Below are positions 16,314 to 25,151 of a stretch of 64,000 nucleotides of DNA, piece by piece; positions within the stretch are counted from its first letter, which is position 1; every line of letters starts with the position of its first letter. The position numbers were made by a program, and so were the translations under genes. The notes beneath the pieces were generated by a model, which searched no databases, was not told the DNA's origin, and saw only the letters and a program-made list of their open reading frames with translations. This DNA is from Chryseobacterium viscerum (GTDB lineage Bacteria; Bacteroidota; Bacteroidia; Flavobacteriales; Weeksellaceae), in assembly GCF_025949665.1 (NCBI RefSeq), contig NZ_JAPDFT010000001.1, forward strand, positions 2,852,001 to 2,916,000, in the 5' to 3' direction.

Positions 16314-17582
16314 TTATTGAATATCGACTACGTACATAGTTCCTTTGTCTACCTTCCCTGTTTTAGGAAGAATTTTGGCTTTAGGGTTTCCGTTTCCATC
16401 ATCCACTACTCCAAAGTCATCATCATTAAAAACAGCCAGTTTATTATTTCCCAAATAAACAATCCCCTCGAATTTATCATGTTCATAGCCCAGTTTTGCA
16501 ACCAGATCTACGGCTAATGTTTTTGAAACAGCTTTTATCCCCGCATTGGTAATTTCATCCCATGAACACTGCTCTAAAGCTTTTCCATTAATTTTCATTC
16601 CGTCTACTGCATTGATATCCGCTCCGTTCACATCGGAAGCATTGCTCAGGTTAATTCTGTATACTTTTTTAATTCCACCCTGAGATCCGAAACTTCCATC
16701 TCTTTCAATCACCAGGAATTCATTGTTACTTAATGCAGTAATATCACACACCGAATCAGAAGCCCCACCATCCTGCTTGTATAAAAACTGCTTGGTCTGC
16801 CCTGTAATAATATCAAATGTGACAATTCTCGTTAAAGTAGTATTGGTAGCCAATGTTTTACTAGGAACAAACATCATCGATTGCATTGTACCTACCAATG
16901 TTCTCCCATCCGGAGTGATACAAAGTCCTTCCATTCCTCTGTTGGCTCTTCTTTTCGCTAAAACGGCAGGCAACTTTCTTGGTCCGGTATTTACACCTAT
17001 CGGGCTTATTCTTTCCATCTCCATCCCGTCAGCACTATAATGTACGATGTGCGGTCCATATTCATCAGAAACCCAGAATGTACCATCAGCAGCTGCCACA
17101 ATACTTTCACTGTCTAATCCATATTTATCTGTTCCTAAAACATTTCCGGATGCATCATAGGCTATTTCCCCTGTACTTCCCATTCCGACAGGGTTTGGAA
17201 GTCCTGTAATAGGTTGTCCTGATGGATTTTTAAGTTTAATATATTTGATCACCTCTACATTTCCATCAGCATTGATTTTAAAATGCATAATGGTAGGCGT
17301 AAAATTAGGAGCAAGAAATTTTTTCCCGTTCTGGAAATCGGTATTAGGTCCTCTGTCTGTAATGACATAGAATTCGCCTTTTCTTGTAGGATGAGCGGCT
17401 GCTCCGGAACCAAATCCGCCATTAATGACATCTACTCCGTTTATGGTAGCCAGTTTTGTAAAGGGAAATTCCTGTGGTAGTTTGGAATAATTAATATCCT
17501 GATTAATTATTGTGGTATCATCATCACTTTTACATGAAGCCAATACTGCCAGCACTACAACAGACAATAGTAATTTTTTCAT
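16314..17582 (-). CDS. esterase-like phytase-family lipoprotein
   Basis: A 422-aa lipoprotein: MKKLLLSVVVLAVLASCKSD places the lipobox cysteine at 19. The body is a predicted beta-propeller of the Phytase-like (esterase-like activity) family, with GGFGSGAAAHPTRKGEFYVITDRGPN, ADGTFWVSDEYGPHIVHYS and RRANRGMEGLCITPDGRTLVG. The family binds calcium in acidic loops and is often phosphate-related, though substrate here is unknown. A GTG six bases upstream gives two more residues; I prefer the ATG at 17582, which starts a normal lipoprotein signal. Confidence 0.85.
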   Translation of the reverse strand: MKKLLLSVVVLAVLASCKSDDDTTIINQDINYSKLPQEFPFTKLATINGVDVINGGFGSGAAAHPTRKGEFYVITDRGPNTDFQNGKKFLAPNFTPTIMHFKINADGNVEVIKYIKLKNPSGQPITGLPNPVGMGSTGEIAYDASGNVLGTDKYGLDSESIVAAADGTFWVSDEYGPHIVHYSADGMEMERISPIGVNTGPRKLPAVLAKRRANRGMEGLCITPDGRTLVGTMQSMMFVPSKTLATNTTLTRIVTFDIITGQTKQFLYKQDGGASDSVCDITALSNNEFLVIERDGSFGSQGGIKKVYRINLSNASDVNGADINAVDGMKINGKALEQCSWDEITNAGIKAVSKTLAVDLVAKLGYEHDKFEGIVYLGNNKLAVFNDDDFGVVDDGNGNPKAKILPKTGKVDKGTMYVVDIQ

Positions 17583-17825
17583 ATTCACTTTTATGGCTGC
17601 GAAAATAGAGATTGATTATAAACTGATGTTGAATATAATAATAATTGTATTTTAACAATGGAACTACAAAATGAATTGAATATAAACAGAAAAAACAGAG
17701 AGTTTAAAAGCGAAAACCCAATAATCTTATTTAATCATTAATTAATTTGAAAATAGATTTTTGGGACATCCGAAAAAAGATACAACATGCGCAGATCTTC
17801 AATCTGTATCAGAAATCGAAGATTT

Positions 17826-17852
17826 GACGCAGTCAATGACTGCGTCTTTTTT
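17826..17852 (+). terminator. hairpin with T-run
   Basis: A 9-bp perfect stem (17826-17834 with 17838-17846), AAT loop, six Ts after. It reads as a terminator for the plus strand although no plus-strand gene ends here; possibly it belongs to an unseen transcript or is a relic. Upstream, 17589-17825 holds nothing else I can identify. Confidence 0.6.
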
Positions 17853-17860
17853 ATGAGGAC

Positions 17861-18067
17861 ATGGAAAACCACCCCGTCAAAAATTCTTTGAATTTTCGCC
17901 ACCCCTCCAAAGGGAGGGGAATTCTTACGTCTTCAGCTGAGAATATGGTCTGGATTGTAGATTTTCTCTGATGTATTTCTTCATGAGTGATGGTGGCTGG
18001 ATTCCTACGGAATGACAAACTGTATGGATAAAACATTATTCCAATTGTGTCATTCCGTGGGAATCTA
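17861..18067. repeat. dispersed two-module intergenic repeat, copy 1 (A then B)
   Basis: Module A (17868-17940) has ACCACCCCGTCAAAAATTC, an AAATTCTTTGAATTT palindrome, a CCCTCCAAAGGGAGGG hairpin and TTACGTCTTCAG. Module B (17999-18066) is an imperfect long palindrome with GATTCCTACGGAATGACA and TGTCATTCCGTGGGAATC arms around about 30 bases. The same two modules recur at 29495, 52855 and 60172. Confidence 0.92.
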
Positions 18068-18102
18068 AACAGTCAATACAGTTTAAAATCCAAAATTAAT
18101 TC

Positions 18103-18134
18103 AACAAAAAAACCGCACCAAATTAGTGCGGTTT
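18103..18134 (-). terminator. clpP intrinsic terminator
   Basis: A 9-bp stem (18126-18134 with 18110-18118), seven-base loop, followed by eight U residues on the minus strand, 20 bases after the clpP stop. Confidence 0.88.
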
Positions 18135-18153
18135 CTTATGATTTTACAATCAA

Positions 18154-18840
18154 TTATTTTTTCTCTGTAGATCTTTGTAAAACCTCATCTACCATTCCGT
18201 AACCTTTAGCTTCTTCAGAAGTCATCCAGTAATCTCTGTCAGAAGATTTTTCTACCCACTCGTAAGTTTGTCCTGAGTGGTGACCAATGATTTCATAAAG
18301 TTCCTGCTTCAGCTTCAGCATCTCTCTCAAGTTGATCTCCATATCAGAAGCAACTCCCTGAGCACCTCCTGAAGGCTGGTGAATCATTACTCTTGAATGT
18401 TTAAGCGCAGAACGTTTTCCTTTTTCTCCTGCAACCAATAATACAGCTCCCATTGAAGCAGCCATACCTGTACAGATTGTTGCTACATCCGGCTTAATGA
18501 TCTGCATCGTGTCATAAATACCTAAACCTGCATAAACACTCCCACCAGGAGAGTTGATATAGATCTGAATATCTTTTGACGGGTCTGCGCTTTCCAAGAA
18601 TAAAAGCTGTGCCGTAACGATATTTGCCACCTGATCATCAATACCTGTTCCCAGGAAGATAATTCTGTCCATCATCAGACGGGAGAAAACGTCCATCTGA
18701 GCAACGTTTAATCTTCTTTCTTCCATGATGTACGGAGTAAGATTCGTTGGGCCATACATTCCCATATACTGATCGGTAACCAAACCGTTGTTTCCTAAAT
18801 GTTTTACAGAGAAATCTCTGAAATCCTTTTTAATGTCCAT
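18154..18840 (-). CDS. clpP: ATP-dependent Clp protease proteolytic subunit
   Basis: A 228-aa serine protease that forms the barrel degrading proteins fed by ClpX or ClpC. Catalytic Ser129 lies in TGMAASMGAVLL and His154 in HSRVMIHQPSGGAQG. It has a typical length with a short N-terminal propeptide region. It is followed upstream on the same strand by dnaG with a 112-base gap. No clpX is adjacent. Confidence 0.96.
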   Translation of the reverse strand: MDIKKDFRDFSVKHLGNNGLVTDQYMGMYGPTNLTPYIMEERRLNVAQMDVFSRLMMDRIIFLGTGIDDQVANIVTAQLLFLESADPSKDIQIYINSPGGSVYAGLGIYDTMQIIKPDVATICTGMAASMGAVLLVAGEKGKRSALKHSRVMIHQPSGGAQGVASDMEINLREMLKLKQELYEIIGHHSGQTYEWVEKSSDRDYWMTSEEAKGYGMVDEVLQRSTEKK

Positions 18841-18952
18841 ATTTCTATTATGTATTATTTTTATATTATTCTCGAAGTTTAAATTACAATATTTATTCCT
18901 AAAATTTTATAGGACTTTTTGTCACAGAATATCAAAAAAACTGACTTAAAAA

Positions 18953-20941
18953 CTATCTTCTCCTATCTCCATAGATCCCTTTGATAGGCGAATATTCGAT
19001 GATATTACTCAATCGCATCGAAGCCTGTTTCAATAAGGTAATTTTCTTGATAAGCTCATAGTACTTTACTTCATCACTATCCCTGTACACGTCTAGCTCT
19101 TTATCTGTTTCTGTGATTAAGTAATCAATATATCTGTATTTATGCAATAAAACATCTCCCTGGATCTGATCTGCCACTTTATCCCCGTAATTGGGAGGAT
19201 AAATATTTCTGGAAGCCCAGTTTTCAAGATCATCCAAAGGAATCAAAGCATCCACAACCTTGGTGGTAATCTCTTCATCCATAAAAGATACAAAAAAGTT
19301 TCCACTTCTGAGCTCATCTTTCTGAATTCCTTCCCTCACCTGAGTGATAATGATTTCATTGCCTTTGACTAAAAATGCATACTGCTCTTCTTCAAAATGA
19401 TGAAGAATTTCCTCAATGACTGTAATCTGATATTCCTCACCTTGTTCATTTCTACGTTTCAGAATAATATCCCCAAATGCCAGCATGTGTTCAACAAGTT
19501 TATTCTCCATAAACAGCACATCAAACAGGAAAGGATCCTCTTTTTCTTTTTCCAGAGGAACAATTTCCATCTTCGGAGCTGCTGCTTTTTCCTTCTGCTG
19601 TTGCTGAACATGATGGGTCTGATTCTGTGTAATCTGCTTCTGAACATCAAGCTCATTGAAAAGACTTTGCTCAGAAAGTCCGAATTTATTGGAAACCTCC
19701 TTAAGGTAAACTTCTCTTTTCAGTGCATTCTGTACAAAGGAAACAGATTTTACGATATCCCTTATCGCTTCTGCTTTTTTAATAGGGTCATTGCCAACAT
19801 CCCTCAACAGAATTTCCGCTTTGAAGTCGATAAAATCCATCGCTTCATTTTCTATATACTTTTCTACGTATTCCTGCGGATGCTTTCTGGCAAATGAATC
19901 CGGGTCATCTCCATCAGGGAAAAGCAATACACGGATATTCATTCCTTCAGTCAGCAGCATATCAATACTTCGGAAACTGGCTTTGATACCGGCATTATCA
20001 CCGTCAAAAAGAATGGTTACGTTTTCTGTAAGTCTCTTAATCAGCTTAATCTGCTCCGTTGTCAAAGACGTTCCGGAACTGGCCACCACATTTTCAATTC
20101 CAGACATATGAAGTGAAATCACATCCATATATCCTTCCACCAAAAGACAGCCGTTCTTTCTTGAAATCGCCTGCTTACTTTGGTTTAATCCATAAAGAAC
20201 ATTGGATTTATGATAAATCTCCGTTTCCGGCGAATTGAGGTATTTTGCAGTCTTAACATTATTTTTAAGAATCCTTGCCCCAAAACCCAAAACCCTTCCG
20301 GAAAAACTGTGAATAGGGAAAATCACACGTTCCCTGAAGCGGTCTACTCCTGCAGGTGTATTTTCAGGGAAAATAGAAAGTCCGGACTTCTCAAGAATAT
20401 CTTTGTTATATCCTTTTTCCAGCGCATAAGCAGTAAAGGCATTCTTCTTTTCAGGAGAATATCCCAGCTGGAACTTTCTGATAATATCGTCCTTAAGCTC
20501 TCTTTCTTTAAAATAAGAAAGACCTATACTTCTCCCTTCCTGATCATCCCAAAGAATTTCCTGGAAATAAGTATTGGCAATCTCATGAATTTTATATAAA
20601 AGATCTTTTTCGGTCTGTGCATTCTTTGCTTCTTCAGAAATTTCACGCAGATCCTCTTCAATTTCAATTCCATACTTTTTTGCCGCATGGCGAAGGGCTT
20701 CAGGATAAGTAAAGTTCTCAATTTCCATCAGGAAAGAAATTGCGGTTCCTCCCTTTCCGGTTGAGAAATCCTTCCAGATCTGTTTGCTTGGTGAAACCAC
20801 AAAACTTGGAGATTTTTCTTCATGAAACGGACTGAGCCCTTTAAAGTTAGACCCTGCTCTTTTCAACTGCACGTATTCACCCACAATCTCTTCAACGCGG
20901 ATCGTGGAGAATATTTTATCAATGGTCTGTTTGGAAATCAT
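18953..20941 (-). CDS. dnaG: DNA primase, zinc-site-degenerate form
   Basis: A 662-aa primase that makes RNA primers at the replication fork. It has an N-terminal zinc-ribbon-like domain, a Toprim core with LVEGYMDVISLH, VVASSGTSLT and LFDGDNAGIKA, and a C-terminal DnaB-interacting region. The usual zinc-binding Cys/His residues are absent: the motif reads GLSPFHEEKSPSF and IWKDFSTGKGG. A longer frame reaches to 21100, but those 53 residues overlap the promoter region and do not resemble primase. The ATG at 20941 (MISKQTIDKIF) is the true start. Confidence 0.95.
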   Translation of the reverse strand: MISKQTIDKIFSTIRVEEIVGEYVQLKRAGSNFKGLSPFHEEKSPSFVVSPSKQIWKDFSTGKGGTAISFLMEIENFTYPEALRHAAKKYGIEIEEDLREISEEAKNAQTEKDLLYKIHEIANTYFQEILWDDQEGRSIGLSYFKERELKDDIIRKFQLGYSPEKKNAFTAYALEKGYNKDILEKSGLSIFPENTPAGVDRFRERVIFPIHSFSGRVLGFGARILKNNVKTAKYLNSPETEIYHKSNVLYGLNQSKQAISRKNGCLLVEGYMDVISLHMSGIENVVASSGTSLTTEQIKLIKRLTENVTILFDGDNAGIKASFRSIDMLLTEGMNIRVLLFPDGDDPDSFARKHPQEYVEKYIENEAMDFIDFKAEILLRDVGNDPIKKAEAIRDIVKSVSFVQNALKREVYLKEVSNKFGLSEQSLFNELDVQKQITQNQTHHVQQQQKEKAAAPKMEIVPLEKEKEDPFLFDVLFMENKLVEHMLAFGDIILKRRNEQGEEYQITVIEEILHHFEEEQYAFLVKGNEIIITQVREGIQKDELRSGNFFVSFMDEEITTKVVDALIPLDDLENWASRNIYPPNYGDKVADQIQGDVLLHKYRYIDYLITETDKELDVYRDSDEVKYYELIKKITLLKQASMRLSNIIEYSPIKGIYGDRRR

Positions 20942-21016
20942 AGTACAAAAATACACATAAAAAAAAACCTTACAATTATATAATACAAGTGCATTATATT
21001 TAGTAAGTTTTATCAT

Positions 21017-21024
21017 TATTTTTG
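21017..21024 (+). promoter_or_regulatory. probable -7 promoter element for tsaE
   Basis: TATTTTTG fits TAnnTTTG and lies 20 bases before the tsaE start, in the dnaG-tsaE divergent gap. The -33 box is weak (TTAT), so confidence is limited. Confidence 0.45.
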
Positions 21025-21044
21025 CAAAATAAATTTGGTAATAT

Positions 21045-21452
21045 ATGCAATTCACTATAGATAAAATAGAAGACTGGCAGGAAGTTGTTGATAGCATCAT
21101 TCCTCAATTACAACATAATATTCTTTTATTAAAGGGAAATCTGGGTGCCGGGAAAACTACTTTTACACAATTTCTGCTTAAAAATATGGGCAGCAAAGAT
21201 GAAGTGAACTCTCCCACTTACTCCATTGTGAATGAATACAATACTGAAAAAGGAAAAGTATATCATTTTGATCTTTACCGCTTAAAAAACATTGAAGAAG
21301 TCTATGATATCGGGATTGAAGAGTATCTGGACAACTCTTTTCTATGCATTATCGAGTGGCCGGAAGTGTATGAAGAGGAGCTTTACGGTCTCAACTATCA
21401 CACAATGAGTATTGTGAACACGGGTGAAAACAGAGAAGTTTCATTCGATTAA
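21045..21452 (+). CDS. tsaE: tRNA threonylcarbamoyladenosine biosynthesis ATPase TsaE
   Basis: A 135-aa P-loop protein needed, with TsaB, TsaC and TsaD, for the t6A37 modification of ANN-decoding tRNAs. Walker A is LLKGNLGAGKTTFTQ at about residue 32. Further motifs are SPTYSIVNEY, VYHFDLYRL and CIIEWPE. It is divergent from dnaG with a 103-base gap. Confidence 0.94.
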   Translation: MQFTIDKIEDWQEVVDSIIPQLQHNILLLKGNLGAGKTTFTQFLLKNMGSKDEVNSPTYSIVNEYNTEKGKVYHFDLYRLKNIEEVYDIGIEEYLDNSFLCIIEWPEVYEEELYGLNYHTMSIVNTGENREVSFD

Positions 21453-21460
21453 ATATTATG

Positions 21461-21468
21461 TATCTTTG
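21461..21468 (+). promoter_or_regulatory. probable -7 promoter element for alanine dehydrogenase
   Basis: TATCTTTG matches TAnnTTTG exactly, eight bases after the tsaE stop and 52 bases before the ald ATG, giving a leader of about 45 bases. A GTTT at 21438-21441 is a poor but correctly spaced -33 candidate. Confidence 0.55.
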
Positions 21469-21519
21469 CTCATTAATTGAGTGTAAATAACAATCTGTAA
21501 GACATAATTTAATTTAAGG

Positions 21520-22710
21520 ATGAGTACAAATATTTTTACTCCTTTCACAGAAGAAGAATTAATGCCGAAAGAGGAAAAATTGGAGGTTATTAAAAAGGGG
21601 AAACAGTTTAGTATTGGAATTCCTAAAGAGACCTGTCTCAACGAAAGGAGAACCTGCATTACTCCTGACGCCGTACAGGTGTTGGTAGAACACGGCCATG
21701 AGATCATTATAGAATCCGGGTCCGGGGAAGGTTCGTTTTTTACAGATTTACAATATTCCGAATCAGGAGCGAAGATCACTAATGATCCTAAAGAAGCTTT
21801 CGGGCAGGATCTTATTCTGAAAATCAACCCTCCTACTGAAGACGAAATTGAGTATATGAAACCTAATACTTATCTGGTTTCGGCACTTCAGATCAACCTC
21901 AGAGACAAGGAATATTTCTTAAAGCTTGCAGAGAAAAAAATAAATGCCATTGCTTTTGAATTTATCGTTGATGAATACAAACAGCTGGCACTGGTAAGAT
22001 TAATTGGGGAAATTGCAGGAACTGTTTCTATTTTATATGCTTCAGAGTTATTGGCTTTATCAAACGGATTAATGCTTGGAGGGATCACAGGAGTGAGACC
22101 TGCAGAAGTAGTGATTCTTGGAGCCGGAATTGTAGGTGAATTTGCTACGAAAGCTGCCATTGGCTTAGGAGCCAGCGTAAAGGTTTTCGATAACTCTCTA
22201 TCAAAGCTGAGAAGACTTCATACGATTGTTGACAGCCGTGTACCGACTTCCATTATTGATCCTAAAGAACTCAGCAAAAGCTTAAGACGTGCTGATGTAG
22301 TGATAGGAGCTCTTCCAAGATTGAATATGACGCCTATCGTCACTGAAGATATGGTGATGAAAATGAAAAAAGGAAGTGTCATTATTGATATTACCATAGA
22401 TAACGGTAAAGTTATTGAAACTTCAGAGCTTACTACCATGGAAGATCCTTATGTCATCAAACACGGTGTTATCCACTGCGGACTTCCGAACCTTACCTCA
22501 AGAATGCCGAGAACCACTACGAAGGCAATCTCGAATTTCTTCCTTTCCTATATTTTAAATTATGACGAAGAGGGCGGCTTTGAAAACATGCTGATCCGCA
22601 AAAACGAAATGAAGCAGAGCTTATATATGTACAAAGGAAGACATACCAAGAAAATCATCTGCGACCGTTTCGGACTTACGTACCACGATATCAATCTTTT
22701 AATTTTCTAA
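21520..22710 (+). CDS. ald: alanine dehydrogenase
   Basis: A 396-aa NAD-dependent enzyme interconverting alanine with pyruvate and ammonia. The N-terminal AlaDh/PNT domain has GIPKETCLNERRTCITPDAV. The catalytic lysine motif is LILKINPPTEDE. The NAD fold has VVILGAGIVGEFATKAAIGLG. HCGLPNLTSRMPRTTT closes the substrate site. The stop overlaps the next ATG (TAATG), so the small downstream gene is translationally coupled. Confidence 0.9.
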   Translation: MSTNIFTPFTEEELMPKEEKLEVIKKGKQFSIGIPKETCLNERRTCITPDAVQVLVEHGHEIIIESGSGEGSFFTDLQYSESGAKITNDPKEAFGQDLILKINPPTEDEIEYMKPNTYLVSALQINLRDKEYFLKLAEKKINAIAFEFIVDEYKQLALVRLIGEIAGTVSILYASELLALSNGLMLGGITGVRPAEVVILGAGIVGEFATKAAIGLGASVKVFDNSLSKLRRLHTIVDSRVPTSIIDPKELSKSLRRADVVIGALPRLNMTPIVTEDMVMKMKKGSVIIDITIDNGKVIETSELTTMEDPYVIKHGVIHCGLPNLTSRMPRTTTKAISNFFLSYILNYDEEGGFENMLIRKNEMKQSLYMYKGRHTKKIICDRFGLTYHDINLLIF

Positions 22711-23081
22711 TGAAAAAACTGAAATTTTATGCAATAGGCTTCATTCCGGGGCTTTTACTTGTATTTTTTATTTTAAACAAAAAAGGGGCAAGCTGCAGCG
22801 GCTATTTACCTAACAGCCGTGTCATTGCTGAAAGCCTTTCCAAAGAATTCAAATATTCTGAAGAAGCTAAAAATGCAATGGCAGCCTACAAGATTGATGA
22901 GAAGTTTATAAAAGACAGTATCATTACCAAAGGGAAAGTAGATTTTGACCGCAGCCATGCACAACAGAAACCTTGTCCAAGCTATCTTTTAACCTATCCT
23001 GAAAAAAATCCGTCTTACGAAATCACTTATGAAAAATGTGAAGAAACAGTGATGGTAAACGGTCTTAAAAAACTTAAATAG
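22710..23081 (+). CDS. hypothetical membrane-anchored protein, 123 aa
   Basis: One N-terminal helix (residues 4-22, FYAIGFIPGLLLVFFILN) is followed by a soluble domain of about 95 residues with four cysteines. The core KIDEKFIKDSIITKGKVDF...YEITYEKCEETVMVNGLKKL weakly resembles DUF4258 proteins, but I cannot confirm it. It overlaps the ald stop by one base, so it may be cotranscribed with ald and the two-component genes. Confidence 0.7.
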   Translation: MKKLKFYAIGFIPGLLLVFFILNKKGASCSGYLPNSRVIAESLSKEFKYSEEAKNAMAAYKIDEKFIKDSIITKGKVDFDRSHAQQKPCPSYLLTYPEKNPSYEITYEKCEETVMVNGLKKLK

Positions 23082-23096
23082 TTTTAATACCATAGT

Positions 23097-23870
23097 ATGG
23101 ACGGCAATTATTACATGATTCATGATTATCTGATATTCATCGGAGTTTTTGCCATTTTCCTGTTTCTCACCACCAGTATTTATCTTTTCAGCCAGAATCA
23201 GAAGCTGAAACAGAGAAATACCAAATTATCGGAAACCAACAAACTTATTGAACAGCGTCTGAATGAAGTCCGGCTGGAGCATATTGGGACAAAGCTGAAC
23301 CCTCACTTGTTTAAAAACATTCTCAATTCGGTTCAGTCTCATGCTTATCAAACGTATATGTCGCTGGATAAACTGGCCAATGTGCTGGACTATATTTTAT
23401 ACGAAAGCAACAATAAGTATGTCAGCCCGAAAGAGGAGCTCAATTTTGCTTTAAGTCTTATTGAAATTAATAAAATTAAGATCAATCCTCTTTTCGATTT
23501 CAGAATCAAATCAAGGATCAACAAGTCTGATTCTCTATATGAAGAAAAGGTATTTGCTCCGCTAATTTCTGTGGATCTTATTGAAAATGCCTTCAAACAT
23601 ACAGATTTCCTGGCCCAGGACTCTTTTATTTCCATTTATATGGAGCTTGAAAACGGAATTTTCACGATGAAAGTAAGCAATAAAGCTTCGTTAAAGAATA
23701 TTTTGGAAAAGGAAAAAAGCGGTTTTGGAAGCCAGTCTTTTGATCAAAGGCTTAAGATGATTTACAGCACTTACTACCAGCTGGAAAGAAGTTCAAAAAA
23801 CGGAGTCTTCACTGCAGAATTAAAAATCAATTTAGGAGAATTCTATGATAAAATGCGTTATTCTGGATGA
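23097..23870 (+). CDS. LytS-type sensor histidine kinase
   Basis: A 257-aa kinase with one N-terminal membrane helix (residues about 9-30) and a short coiled stretch (QKLKQRNTKLSETNKLIEQRLNEV). Next comes the His_kinase core GTKLNPHLFKNILNSVQSHA, whose His is the predicted phosphorylation site. The ATP-binding part shows PLISVDLIENAFKHTDF and GFGSQSFDQRLKMIY. It has no large sensor domain. It overlaps the response-regulator gene by 26 bases, so they form one unit. Confidence 0.88.
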   Translation: MDGNYYMIHDYLIFIGVFAIFLFLTTSIYLFSQNQKLKQRNTKLSETNKLIEQRLNEVRLEHIGTKLNPHLFKNILNSVQSHAYQTYMSLDKLANVLDYILYESNNKYVSPKEELNFALSLIEINKIKINPLFDFRIKSRINKSDSLYEEKVFAPLISVDLIENAFKHTDFLAQDSFISIYMELENGIFTMKVSNKASLKNILEKEKSGFGSQSFDQRLKMIYSTYYQLERSSKNGVFTAELKINLGEFYDKMRYSG

Positions 23871-24555
23871 TGAATTACTGGCCATCAGCTACTTAAAACT
23901 TCTATGTGAACAGATCGACAATGTAGAGGTGGTAAAAGCATTCAATGATCCCAAAATTTTCCTGAATGAAATAGACAGCATCGACTGTAATCTGTGTATT
24001 CTGGATATTGAAATGCCCGGAATGACAGGTCTTCAGGTGGCTGAAATTATTTCAGGCTCAAAAAAAATAATCTTTACCACCGCTTATAAAGAATATGCAG
24101 CCGAAGCTTTCGATCTGAATGTGGTAGATTATGTAAGAAAACCTATTAAAAAAGAAAGACTGATCCAGGCCTTTGAAAAAGCCAAAGAACTGGTGGAAAA
24201 CCCTCCTAAGAAAGACTTCATTGAATGGAATACCAATATCGGAAAAACCGTCATATTCACTGAACAGATCTCTTATATCAAAACTTCTGAAATTGACAGC
24301 AGGGATAAAGATATTATCCTCAGCGACGGAACTACCATCGTATTAAAAAACCTGAATTTTAAAAACCTTCTGGAAATGCTTCCGGCCAAAGATTTTGCTC
24401 AGGTCAACAAAAAAGAGATCATTGCACTTTCTTCCATTAAAGTATTTTCAACCAACGAAATTATCACGACAATCACCACTGAAGACCACACTTTTCTGAA
24501 ACTTCAGATTGGAGACGCTTATAAAAATTCGTTGATGGAGCTTTTCGGGAAATAG
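23845..24555 (+). CDS. LytTR-family response regulator
   Basis: A 236-aa regulator. The receiver domain (1-115) has the acidic pair CVILDDELLA, phospho-acceptor Asp in LCILDIEMPGMTG, Thr in FTTAYKEYA and Lys in VVDYVRKPIKKE. The LytTR DNA-binding domain follows (about 140-236; ISYIKTSEIDSRDKDIILSDG, LEMLPAKDFAQVNKKEIIALSSI). It is the partner of the overlapping LytS-type kinase. Targets are not visible here; the next gene (24666) has its own promoter-like box. Confidence 0.92.
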   Translation: MIKCVILDDELLAISYLKLLCEQIDNVEVVKAFNDPKIFLNEIDSIDCNLCILDIEMPGMTGLQVAEIISGSKKIIFTTAYKEYAAEAFDLNVVDYVRKPIKKERLIQAFEKAKELVENPPKKDFIEWNTNIGKTVIFTEQISYIKTSEIDSRDKDIILSDGTTIVLKNLNFKNLLEMLPAKDFAQVNKKEIIALSSIKVFSTNEIITTITTEDHTFLKLQIGDAYKNSLMELFGK

Positions 24556-24635
24556 ACCTTTTTCAAATCTTCAGGGTTTCGTTACAGAATATAAGCTCTT
24601 CATTACAACTCCCCTGTTTCAATAGGTAATCCCTT

Positions 24636-24643
24636 TAATTTTG
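24636..24643 (+). promoter_or_regulatory. probable -7 promoter element
   Basis: TAATTTTG matches TAnnTTTG and ends 22 bases before the ATG of the small exported protein. The -33 box is weak. Confidence 0.45.
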
Positions 24644-24665
24644 CATAGAATTAATTGATTTTATA

Positions 24666-25055
24666 ATGAAAAATTGTTTCTATGCTGCAGGACTTCTCAT
24701 ATCCGGTTTGTGCTTTTCTCAGGAAACCTCTTCAAAATTGAAGGTCTCATTTTTTGACGGAATAGCAGTAGCCGGATATGTAGATCATGGTGCTTTCCTC
24801 AACTTTACAGGGCCTAACATAAACCTTACTCACAAAAATGTAAAATTTATATTGGGAATGCTTCCTTCCCTGAGAATTAAAGAAGACCATTCTTCCGGAA
24901 CCAAAAACAGTCCTATTATGCCTACTTTGGGCGCAGGTTTTGCAGTCGTATACAAAAAAATAGCTTTCCAAATCCCGGCCTATTACAACACTAAAACAGC
25001 AGATCAGAATGGGAACTGGAGAATAGGCTTCGGACTCGGCTATTCATTCAAATAG
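24666..25055 (+). CDS. small exported hypothetical protein
   Basis: A 129-aa protein with a signal peptide (MKNCFYAAGLLISGLCFSQ, cleavage near residue 19). Alternating hydrophobic beta-strand pattern and the C-terminal WRIGFGLGYSFK, ending in phenylalanine-lysine, suggest a small outer-membrane or beta-barrel-like protein. I do not recognise the family. It lies alone between the LytTR regulator and the antiporter and may be a target of that regulator (inference). Confidence 0.7.
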   Translation: MKNCFYAAGLLISGLCFSQETSSKLKVSFFDGIAVAGYVDHGAFLNFTGPNINLTHKNVKFILGMLPSLRIKEDHSSGTKNSPIMPTLGAGFAVVYKKIAFQIPAYYNTKTADQNGNWRIGFGLGYSFK

Positions 25056-25151
25056 ATTTTATTACATTTTTTGGAACATTCATTACATTTTAAAAAAAAG
25101 AATATTTAACATAACTATATTCTTATCAACTTTGCATAAAATATTGGAATC

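Noticed and set aside
19397..19897. 166-codon plus-strand frame inside dnaG
   Set aside because: Antisense shadow of a well-supported essential gene; composition (Phe, Leu, Cys runs) is typical of reverse frames.
20942..21100. 53-residue N-terminal extension of DnaG
   Set aside because: It does not resemble primase, overlaps the divergent control region of tsaE, and the internal ATG at 20941 gives the family start.
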